From Oxalobacteraceae bacterium (GTDB lineage: Bacteria > Pseudomonadota > Gammaproteobacteria > Burkholderiales > Burkholderiaceae_D): DNA of 5,546 nt. Below, piece after piece: positions 1-5,387 of this stretch. The stretch spans positions 1-5,546 of the forward strand of contig JAIXQV010000242.1 in assembly GCA_027485535.1 (NCBI GenBank). Reading direction: 5' to 3'. The stretch's first letter is position 1; the number at the start of each line of letters is the position of its first letter. The translations under genes were made by a program, and so were the position numbers. The notes beneath the pieces are model-generated. The model searched no databases. It saw nothing but the letters and a program-made list of their open reading frames with translations, and was not told the origin of the DNA.

Positions 1-1190
1 CCATCGGCACTGATGCGCAAGTACCGCGAAGTGCGTTTATCGCGCTTGGTCTAGCTGCTTTTGGCAGCGGAATGTCAATGCGGGTGGCCGACACGATGTT
101 AGTTCGCTTGTCATCCGAGTTTTCGGTCACCGTGGGTACGGTATCTGCTGTCATCACCGCTTTTAGTGTGGCTTATGGCATCGCGCAGTTATTATTTGGT
201 CCGCTTGGGGATCGTTACGGCAAATACTTTGTTATTGCATTCGGCTGCTTGTTTTGCTCGGTCACCACTTTATTGTGCGCAGCCGCTACCAATCTCTCTA
301 CGCTACTAGCGGCGCGGTTGCTCGCGGGAGCGAGTTGTGCCGCATTAATCCCATTATCAATGGCTTGGATTGGGGACGTGGTGCCATATGAGCGCCGCCA
401 GGCGGTTCTCGCCAGATTCATGATCGGTTTGATTCTAGGTAATGGTGTGGGCGTCTTGCTCGGTGGTTTCTGTGCGGATTACCTGGATTGGCGTATCCCT
501 TTCTTGTTGATCGCTGCCGCATTTTTATTCACGGGCGCCTATCTTTCACATTTGCGACGGCAACTCCCTCCACATGCAGTCGCCAAGGGTGATCTACAAG
601 GTGAAGTATCGCAACCCTTGTGGACGTCTTTTGCCAAAGTAGTCGCTGTACCTTGGGCCAGAGTAATTCTTGCTAGCGTCTTCATCGAAGGCGCACTGGT
701 GTTTGGGACCTTAGCCTTTATCCCGACGATTTTGCATCTACGATTAGGCATGTCCCTAACAGCAGCCGGGTCTGTCGTGATGTTGTTTGGTCTTGGTGGA
801 CTTTGCTTCGCAATTTTCTCACCCACCTTGGTGCGCTTGCTTGGCGAAGTCAAATTGATTCGTGCCGGTGCCTGTGTGATGGCGATTACCATGCTTACCA
901 TTGGCTATAGCCCTAGCTGGTGGTTCACCTTACCGGCTTGCTTTCTGTTTGGCTTAGGCTTCTACATGATGCACAACACGTTGCAGATCAATGCTACTCA
1001 GATGGTTCCTGCGCGCCGTGGTGCTGCTGTCGCTGCATTTGCTTCGTGTTTTTTCTTTGGCCAAGCGGTAGGTGTTGCAACAACAGGATATTTGTTGGAC
1101 AAAACTGATACCGCGCATTTAAGTATTTTCTTTTCGACTGCTGTTCTAGGGGTTGGCTTACAACTTGCCAAGGCTTGCATGCGGCGCTGA
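1..1190 (+). CDS. MFS transporter, DHA1-like efflux/antiporter family (5' end outside window)
   Basis: Inner-membrane major facilitator protein that probably exports or exchanges a small organic molecule against protons. The reading frame is open back to base 3, and the bases before the first in-window ATG (72) encode SAFIALGLAAFGSG, the first half of transmembrane helix 1. The ATG at 72 is therefore internal and the real start lies upstream; 395 residues are visible, close to the usual 390-410. MFS motif A (GPLGDRYGK, 198-224) follows TM2. A motif C-like antiporter signature (GNGVGVLLGG, 438-467) lies in TM5 and is followed by DWRIPFLL, typical of the DHA1 drug:H+ antiporter branch. A charged central loop (about 550-640) separates two six-helix halves. 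The stop is TGA and the protein ends in a short basic tail (CMRR). The lysR gene begins 107 bp downstream on the same strand, so this transporter may belong to its regulon. The substrate is not identifiable. Confidence 0.9.
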   Translation, partial: IGTDAQVPRSAFIALGLAAFGSGMSMRVADTMLVRLSSEFSVTVGTVSAVITAFSVAYGIAQLLFGPLGDRYGKYFVIAFGCLFCSVTTLLCAAATNLSTLLAARLLAGASCAALIPLSMAWIGDVVPYERRQAVLARFMIGLILGNGVGVLLGGFCADYLDWRIPFLLIAAAFLFTGAYLSHLRRQLPPHAVAKGDLQGEVSQPLWTSFAKVVAVPWARVILASVFIEGALVFGTLAFIPTILHLRLGMSLTAAGSVVMLFGLGGLCFAIFSPTLVRLLGEVKLIRAGACVMAITMLTIGYSPSWWFTLPACFLFGLGFYMMHNTLQINATQMVPARRGAAVAAFASCFFFGQAVGVATTGYLLDKTDTAHLSIFFSTAVLGVGLQLAKACMRR

Positions 1191-1221
1191 TCGTTGTGCT
1201 GGCTTGACGATTACGCGTTTG

Positions 1222-1240
1222 AAGTGGCAATAGCCTACTT
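1222..1240. promoter_or_regulatory. Imperfect dyad with LysR-type T-N11-A pattern (candidate operator)
   Basis: AAGTGGC (1222-1228) and GCCTACTT (1233-1240) are inverted copies apart from one extra T at 1236, separated by AATA. T1225 and A1237 give the T-N11-A spacing found at the core of LysR-family binding sites. The dyad overlaps the first two bases of the candidate lysR -35 hexamer, where a bound regulator could repress its own gene. It could instead be a hairpin ending the MFS transcript, but no T-run follows it. Short dyads also arise by chance, so this is tentative. Confidence 0.33.
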
Positions 1241-1266
1241 GTCAGGCAATTAATTCATGCTATATC
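1239..1266 (+). promoter_or_regulatory. Candidate sigma-70 promoter for lysR
   Basis: TTGTCA (1239-1244, 5 of 6 to consensus) is followed after 16 bp by TATATC (1261-1266, 4 of 6). A TG dinucleotide at 1258-1259 makes it an extended -10. Transcription would start near 1273 and leave a leader of about 25 nt before the lysR ATG. It is the best promoter match between the MFS gene and lysR. Confidence 0.42.
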
Positions 1267-1297
1267 TCTTGTTTTCAATTTTGCTCCAACTAATTCG

Positions 1298-2239
1298 ATG
1301 AGCTTCCTGACTTTAGATCTGAATCTGCTGCGAGTGTTTGATGCTGTCATGACAGAGCAAAACTTAACGCGCGCAGCACAGCGGTTGGCGATGACGCAGC
1401 CAGCTGTGTCGAATGCCGTCAAGCGTCTTCGGGATTCCCTTGGCGACGACCTATTAATCAGGACGGCTCACGGGGTAAAGCCTACTGCACGAGCAGAGTC
1501 CTTATGGCCTGCGGTTCGGCGTGCATTAGCTGAGCTTGAAGAAGCTGTAGCGCCACGAAGCTTCGAGCTTGATAAAGCACATGCCACTTTTCGTATGGCG
1601 ATGGCAGACGCGACAGCCGCCCTGATTCTACCGCCCTTGGTTAGGGTAATTGAACAAGATGCCCCTGGTATCGATGTCCGTATGGTGCCATTAACCACAC
1701 GCGAGCCTCGCCCGTTACTCTTGCGTGGTGATGTTGAACTGGCGATCGGTTTTTTCCCTGGCGTTGTTGCGCAGCTTCAAGGGTCTACCGAGACGCCTAT
1801 CCGGCATGAACGGCTGTACTCGGGACAATATGTTGCTGTAATGCGGAAACTTCACCCTCTTGCAAAACAACCGCTGACGCTTGATCGCTACTGTGAAGCT
1901 AACCATTTACTAGTTAGCTTTTCCGGTCGGGCTCGTGGTTTGGTGGATGATGCATTGGCATCACTTGGGCGCGAACGGCGAATCCTGTTAACGGTAAATC
2001 AATTTTTCACAGCCGGGCAGGTGGTTGCAGCCTCTGACTTGGTGATGGTGATTCCAAAACACTTAATTAATGCTACGGGTATGTCCGAAGCATTGATACA
2101 TCAAAACTTACCTTTCGATTTACCAGAAGTGCACATCGATATGTTGTGGCATGAACGCGATGGTAGAAATCCAGGTCACCAATGGTTACGCGATCAAGTT
2201 CGCAGGTCGAGTCAGCAAACTATGGCAAATTCAATTTGA
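1298..2239 (+). CDS. LysR-type transcriptional regulator
   Basis: DNA-binding regulator of 313 aa, a standard length for the family, presumed cytoplasmic and tetrameric. Residues 8-67 form the winged helix-turn-helix: LNLLRVFDAV, then LTRAAQRLAMTQPAVSNAVKRL (23-44) with the near-invariant AA..L..TQPAVS pattern, then GDDLLIRT. A linker helix follows at about 68-93. Residues from about 97 to 300 are the periplasmic-binding-protein-like effector domain; the segment LLVSFSGRARGLVDDAL with downstream FTAGQVVAASDLVMVIP resembles the NahR/nitroaromatic-type effector domains as I know them, a weak hint of an aromatic or hydrophobic ligand. No other start codon lies in frame in the nearby leader, and the N-terminus fits the family, so ATG 1298 is preferred although no clear Shine-Dalgarno sequence precedes it. 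There is no divergently transcribed neighbour, so its target is uncertain: candidates are the MFS gene before it and the GMC dehydrogenase after it, and it may also regulate itself. Confidence 0.93.
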   Translation: MSFLTLDLNLLRVFDAVMTEQNLTRAAQRLAMTQPAVSNAVKRLRDSLGDDLLIRTAHGVKPTARAESLWPAVRRALAELEEAVAPRSFELDKAHATFRMAMADATAALILPPLVRVIEQDAPGIDVRMVPLTTREPRPLLLRGDVELAIGFFPGVVAQLQGSTETPIRHERLYSGQYVAVMRKLHPLAKQPLTLDRYCEANHLLVSFSGRARGLVDDALASLGRERRILLTVNQFFTAGQVVAASDLVMVIPKHLINATGMSEALIHQNLPFDLPEVHIDMLWHERDGRNPGHQWLRDQVRRSSQQTMANSI

Positions 2240-2272
2240 GCGTTGGCGAAGTTAGTTTGAATCAACCGTGTC

Positions 2273-2294
2273 AGGGTAACACGCTTTTAACCCT
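2273..2294 (+). terminator. Weak hairpin after lysR, possible terminator
   Basis: AGGGT (2273-2277) pairs with ACCCT (2290-2294). Two more A-T pairs can form past a bulged A at 2289, giving a 7-bp stem with a 7-nt loop. The following sequence (CAAAATTCTTTCTT) is T-rich but not a proper T-run. It lies 34 bp after the lysR stop. The stem is short and mostly weak, so termination here is only a possibility. Confidence 0.25.
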
Positions 2295-2535
2295 CAAAAT
2301 TCTTTCTTAGCAAACTCGAAGTGCCGCTGTAGTTCTAATAAAAAAGATTTTATATAAGAATAGTAGTAATTGATAAAGCAGGCGTGTTTTGGTGGATATC
2401 TCTGTTTTACCCTTGCTTTTCAATAGCTTAAGCGCGGGACAAAGCCTGTATGCATTCGTTTAAACTGGCGGACAGTTCTTGAATAAAAACGCGTGCTTGT
2501 TTGCTGACCTAGGTTGTGCACTTTCCAAGCAAGGC

Positions 2536-2556
2536 TTATCCAAAGCTTTGTCCACA
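2536..2556 (+). other. Pair of near-consensus DnaA-box-like 9-mers
   Basis: TTATCCAAA (2536-2544) and TTGTCCACA (2548-2556) each differ at one base from the DnaA box TTATCCACA. They lie in the same orientation, 12 bp apart, and are spanned by the palindrome CAAAGCTTTG. An AT-rich stretch lies about 160 bp upstream. I found no further boxes in the gap, which argues against a full origin. They may be chance matches or a minor DnaA-binding site. Confidence 0.22.
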
Positions 2557-2572
2557 ACTTGCAGCGACAATA

Positions 2573-2608
2573 TTGACAACGAGGCACCGGTTCGAGCGTT
2601 GATATAGA
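2573..2608 (+). promoter_or_regulatory. Tentative promoter for the GMC dehydrogenase gene
   Basis: TATAGA (2603-2608, 4 of 6) carries an extended -10 TG at 2600-2601 and would start transcription about 37 nt before the GTG. A perfect TTGACA lies at 2573-2578, but the 24-bp spacing is too long for it to act as the partner -35. If this promoter is real it is weak on its own and would probably need an activator such as the LysR protein. Confidence 0.25.
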
Positions 2609-2641
2609 TACCCTTGAACCTTAACGACATGATGGCAAAAC

Positions 2642-2645
2642 GGAG
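2642..2645 (+). promoter_or_regulatory. Ribosome binding site that sets the GTG start
   Basis: GGAG lies 6 nt before GTG 2652, an ideal spacing. An in-frame TAA at 2646-2648 rules out any earlier start. Together they fix translation at this GTG. Confidence 0.7.
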
Positions 2646-2651
2646 TAACTC

Positions 2652-4286
2652 GTGCAATTGAAGGATAGTGTTGGTATCTTTGATTACATCATCATTGGTG
2701 CCGGAACAGCGGGGTGCGTACTCGCAAATAGACTTAGTCAAGACAAGGGTAGTAATGTGCTGCTGATCGAGGCCGGTGGTAAAGACGACTATGTTTGGGT
2801 TCACATTCCTGTTGGCTATCTTTTTTGCATTGATAATCCACGCACTGATTGGCGCTTTCGAACAGCCCCAGAGCAGGGTTTGAATGGAAGAAGTTTGATT
2901 TATCCCAGAGGGAAGGTGCTGGGTGGTTGTTCGTCAATCAACGGTATGATCTATATGCGTGGTCAAAGCCAAGACTATGACGAGTGGGCTGCGTTGACGG
3001 GCGACGATCGCTGGTCATGGCAGAAGGTCTTGCCGGTTTTCCTGAAATCTGAAGATCATCACGGCGGTGCGAATGAATTTCACGGTGCTGGTGGCGAGTG
3101 GCGAGTTGAGAAACAGCGCTTGCGTTGGCAGATTCTTGATGCTTTTCGCGAAGCAGCAGCTCAGACAGGTATACCTACCATTTCCGATTTCAACCGCGGT
3201 GACAATGAAGGGTGTGCTTACTTTGAAGTGAATCAAAAAAACGGGTTTCGATGGAACACTGCAAAAGCGTTTTTGAAAAGCGCCAGTAGACAAGGCAATT
3301 TGACCATCATGACAGGCTGCCATGTTCAGAAGCTTATTTTAGAAAAAGGTGAGCAGGGTATCCGTTGCAAAGGCGTCGAATTTACGGGTGGTGGCAAGCA
3401 GTGGACTGCCACAGCGTTTAAAGAAACTTTGTTGTCTGCTGGGGCGATTGGCTCGCCCCAAATTCTTCAGGGCTCCGGCATCGGCCCGGCGCACTTGTTG
3501 CAGCAGCATCAAATTTCACCCGTGATTAATTTACCCGGCGTAGGGCAAAATCTTCAGGACCATTTGCAGTTGCGCACGGTGTTTAAAGTAAGCGGCACAA
3601 AAACATTAAACACCATGGCCAGTACTTGGCTAGGCAAGGCAGCGATTGCTGCAGAATACGTGCTAAGGCGGAGTGGCCCGATGTCGATGGCGCCGTCCCA
3701 ATTAGGTTTGTTTACGCGCTCAGATCCTTCCCAGGTTCGAGCGAACCTTCAATATCACGTGCAGCCGCTCTCATTGGAGCGATTTGGGCAGCCGCTTCAT
3801 CCTTTTCCGGCCTTTACTGCGAGCGTTTGTAATTTAAGGCCAAGTTCACGCGGGTCGGTCGAAATCACCAGCGCAGACCCTCACCAGCCACCAAAAATCA
3901 GCCTCAATTATTTGTCGACGTCGGATGACCAAAAAGTTGCGGCAGATGCCATCCGCTTAACCCGTCGAATTGCTGCAGCACCAGCTTTGCAGCGGTTCAC
4001 TCCGCAAGAATTCAAGCCGGGCCCTGAGCTTCACACCGAAGAGGATCTTGTTAATGCGGCGGGGGATATTGGCACCACCATTTTCCATCCTGTGGGTACC
4101 TGCAAAATGGGGGCATCGACAGATACAAGCGCCGTGGTGGATAGTGAACTACGCGTGCTGGGCATCCGGGGATTGCGGGTGGTGGATGCTGCTGTTATGC
4201 CGACTATCAGCTCCGGTAATTGCAATTCGCCAATTATCATGATCGCCGAGAGAGCGGCCGAATTGATTCGGTCGTCGACCAATTAG
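2652..4286 (+). CDS. GMC-family FAD-dependent alcohol dehydrogenase (AlkJ/choline dehydrogenase-like)
   Basis: Flavoprotein of 544 aa, a usual length, predicted to oxidise an alcohol to an aldehyde and pass electrons to a quinone or other acceptor. An N-terminal Rossmann fold has GAGTAG (16-21) and the ribose-binding acid in LLIEAGG (Glu40). GMC signature 1 is PRGKVLGGCSSINGMIYMRG (85-104); signature 2 starts at GAIGSP (264-269). The C-terminal domain (about 399-535) holds the catalytic pair: His479 in FHPVGTCKMG and Asn525 in SSGNCNSP, the His/Asn type. Residue 96 is Ile where choline oxidase has its FAD-linking His, so the FAD is probably not covalently bound. No signal peptide is seen. Overall pattern is closest to AlkJ, PEG dehydrogenase and choline dehydrogenase. 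No betaine aldehyde dehydrogenase gene is adjacent, so betA is not assigned. The upstream lysR gene and a long leader suggest inducible expression. Confidence 0.93.
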   Translation: MQLKDSVGIFDYIIIGAGTAGCVLANRLSQDKGSNVLLIEAGGKDDYVWVHIPVGYLFCIDNPRTDWRFRTAPEQGLNGRSLIYPRGKVLGGCSSINGMIYMRGQSQDYDEWAALTGDDRWSWQKVLPVFLKSEDHHGGANEFHGAGGEWRVEKQRLRWQILDAFREAAAQTGIPTISDFNRGDNEGCAYFEVNQKNGFRWNTAKAFLKSASRQGNLTIMTGCHVQKLILEKGEQGIRCKGVEFTGGGKQWTATAFKETLLSAGAIGSPQILQGSGIGPAHLLQQHQISPVINLPGVGQNLQDHLQLRTVFKVSGTKTLNTMASTWLGKAAIAAEYVLRRSGPMSMAPSQLGLFTRSDPSQVRANLQYHVQPLSLERFGQPLHPFPAFTASVCNLRPSSRGSVEITSADPHQPPKISLNYLSTSDDQKVAADAIRLTRRIAAAPALQRFTPQEFKPGPELHTEEDLVNAAGDIGTTIFHPVGTCKMGASTDTSAVVDSELRVLGIRGLRVVDAAVMPTISSGNCNSPIIMIAERAAELIRSSTN

Positions 4287-4357
4287 GCTTTGTGTCGGCC
4301 GAGTCCAACGGGCGCACTGGGTGTTTGTTAAACAGCATGCCCTGCATTCGCAATGGA

Positions 4358-4385
4358 TTGACTAAGAGTGATCACTAACATAGCG
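4358..4385 (+). promoter_or_regulatory. Possible TSUP-gene promoter with palindromic operator in the spacer
   Basis: TTGACT (4358-4363, 5 of 6) could pair with a poor -10 such as CATAGC at 4379-4384 (15 bp spacing). The perfect 10-bp palindrome AGTGATCACT (4367-4376) lies in the spacer, a position suited to a repressor. The weak -10 lowers confidence. The rest of the 141-bp gap after the GMC stop has a small dyad (TGTTT/AAACA, 4322-4334) but no clear terminator. Confidence 0.27.
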
Positions 4386-4401
4386 GCGTTTTGGCGGCGG
4401 C

Positions 4402-4418
4402 GTAGCCTCTCAGGTTAC
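4402..4418 (+). other. Leader hairpin holding the only SD-like sequence before the TSUP gene
   Basis: GTAGCCT (4402-4408) pairs with AGGTTAC (4412-4418) around a CTC loop, giving 7 pairs with one G-U. The AGG at 4412-4414 is the only Shine-Dalgarno-like sequence before the ATG at 4428; it lies 13 nt away and is buried in the stem. This could lower translation or reflect a leader that does not rely on a Shine-Dalgarno sequence. Confidence 0.3.
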
Positions 4419-4427
4419 CTCGCATAA

Positions 4428-5207
4428 ATGATCATCGGCACAGGGATTGAGCCGTATCTCATCCTCGCGCTAGCCGCGTTGCTCGCGGGCCTTTTGGACG
4501 CGGTGGCAGGCGGTGGTGGCTTGATTCAGATTCCGGCCCTATTCGGCGTTTATCCGCAGGCTACACCAGCGACTCTGTTTGGCACCAACAAACTTTCTAG
4601 CATTTGCGGCACGGCTGTTGCAGCGAGAACCCTCTGGAAAACCGTCCCGGTCGACTTCGAGCTTTTGCTGCCAGCGACAGTCAGCGCGCTTTTGTTCAGT
4701 TTTGCGGGCGCTTGGGCCATGTCTATTGTGCCGCCGGACATGTTCAGAAAAATCCTGCCGCTCATTTTGGCGCTCGTGGCAATTCATGTCTTCAGGCATA
4801 AGGATTTCGGCGCAGAGTCAGGCGAGGGCGTAAGTGGCCAGAATAAAACGGCGGCGGCCTTGTTGCTGGGTGCGGTGATGGGTTTCTATGACGGGTTTTT
4901 TGGCCCCGGCACCGGAAGCTTTCTTGTCTTCCTACTAGTGAGATTTTTCGGCCAAGACTTCTTGCGGGCCTCGGCGTCGGCAAAGATCATCAACGTAGCT
5001 TGCAACCTGGCTGCACTTGTCTGGTTTGTCCCTAACGCAGAACCATTGTGGGCGATTGCCATGGTGATGGCGCTGTCAAACATGGCCGGCGCATGGCTGG
5101 GCGCGCGGTTGGTCATAAAGGAGGGGGCGACTTTCGTCAGGAAAGTGTTTTTGCTGGCGGTGCTCGCATTGATCGCCAAAACCGCGTGGGATGCATTTGT
5201 GCGGTGA
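4428..5207 (+). CDS. TSUP (TauE/SafE) family membrane permease, YfcA-like
   Basis: Integral inner-membrane protein of 259 aa, a normal length for the family, probably with eight helices in two inverted repeats. Characterised relatives export sulfite, sulfoacetate or other sulfur-containing or organic anions; the YfcA branch has no settled substrate. Repeat 1 begins with ALLAGLLDAVAGGGGLIQIP (17-36) and then LFGTNKLSS (50-58). Repeat 2 has GFYDGFFGPGTGSFL (152-166) and SASAKIINVACNLAAL; these glycine-rich motifs and the TNK/AK-N elements are the TSUP hallmarks. A hydrophilic loop (about residues 125-140) divides the halves. An in-frame TAA lies directly before ATG 4428, so this is the first possible start, despite a poor ribosome binding site. 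The gene sits 141 bp after the GMC stop, and parS begins 9 bp after its own stop, leaving no room for a terminator before that site. A direct link to the GMC enzyme is not evident. Confidence 0.9.
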   Translation: MIIGTGIEPYLILALAALLAGLLDAVAGGGGLIQIPALFGVYPQATPATLFGTNKLSSICGTAVAARTLWKTVPVDFELLLPATVSALLFSFAGAWAMSIVPPDMFRKILPLILALVAIHVFRHKDFGAESGEGVSGQNKTAAALLLGAVMGFYDGFFGPGTGSFLVFLLVRFFGQDFLRASASAKIINVACNLAALVWFVPNAEPLWAIAMVMALSNMAGAWLGARLVIKEGATFVRKVFLLAVLALIAKTAWDAFVR

Positions 5208-5216
5208 CCTTGCACG

Positions 5217-5232
5217 TGTTTCACGTGAAACA
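5217..5232. promoter_or_regulatory. parS: parS site 1 (ParB-binding centromere sequence)
   Basis: TGTTTCACGTGAAACA is a perfect 16-bp palindrome and fits the bacterial parS consensus TGTTNCACGTGAAACA at every defined base. ParB (Spo0J) loads on parS as a CTP-dependent sliding clamp and, with ParA, moves the replicated origin region. It starts 9 bp after the TSUP stop and upstream of mnmG, which in many proteobacteria leads into rsmG-parA-parB. The match and the location support each other. Confidence 0.9.
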
Positions 5233-5274
5233 ACCCCTATCGAATCAACGGCCCCGCCTCGGGAAACAAACCAT

Positions 5275-5290
5275 TGTTCCACGTGGAACA
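5275..5290. promoter_or_regulatory. parS: parS site 2 (ParB-binding centromere sequence)
   Basis: TGTTCCACGTGGAACA is also a perfect 16-bp palindrome with the invariant CACGTG core. Its centre is 58 bp from that of site 1. It differs from site 1 only at the symmetric fifth and twelfth bases (C/G instead of T/A), a position that varies between parS sites. It lies about 57 bp before the mnmG -10 hexamer, so ParB spreading from it could reach the promoter. Confidence 0.9.
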
Positions 5291-5346
5291 GCGCTGACCT
5301 GGCTTTGCTGGGGCGCTGGTTGGTTAGTTTTGACGCTAAATCCCCG

Positions 5347-5352
5347 TATAAT
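5347..5352 (+). promoter_or_regulatory. Candidate -10 element of the mnmG promoter
   Basis: TATAAT is a perfect -10 hexamer. Transcription would start near 5359, giving a leader of about 30 nt. No good -35 lies 16-18 bp upstream: TTAGTT (5324-5329) matches only 2 of 6, and TTGACG (5330-5335) is only 11 bp away. Either the promoter relies on its -10 or it needs help from another factor. Confidence 0.45.
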
Positions 5353-5387
5353 CCAGCCTCTGTTTGTCAGGGGTGGTGCCGCCTTAC

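Larger units (their letters stand above)
2240..2651. other. 412-bp intergenic region, partly AT-rich
   Basis: No convincing gene lies here on either strand. In order it holds a weak hairpin after lysR (2273-2294), a strongly AT-rich stretch around 2332-2375 containing TATATAAG, a 10-bp perfect palindrome CAAAGCTTTG (2541-2550) flanked by two DnaA-box-like 9-mers, a possible promoter near 2573-2608, and the ribosome binding site of the GMC gene. The gap is long for a bacterial intergenic region, which suggests a control region for the GMC gene or the remains of a lost gene. Confidence 0.7.

Noticed and set aside
539..901. 120-codon minus-strand open frame within the MFS gene
   Set aside because: Entirely antisense to the MFS coding sequence, which has clear motifs; a shadow frame.
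2460..2804. 114-codon open frame on the minus strand in the gap and over the start of the GMC gene
   Set aside because: More than a third of it overlaps the well-supported GMC coding region in antisense, and its translation shows no recognisable domain or conserved pattern.
2652..4286. Naming the GMC gene betA (choline dehydrogenase)
   Set aside because: The similarity is at family level; there is no betB, betI or choline transporter gene nearby, and other GMC substrates fit equally well.
4322..4334. TGTTT-GTT-AAACA dyad as a terminator after the GMC gene
   Set aside because: Only five A/T-rich pairs and no following T-run, so not a credible intrinsic terminator.
5330..5352. TTGACG paired with TATAAT as a canonical mnmG promoter
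   Set aside because: The 11-bp spacing is far below the 16-18 bp needed, so only the -10 is retained as a candidate.
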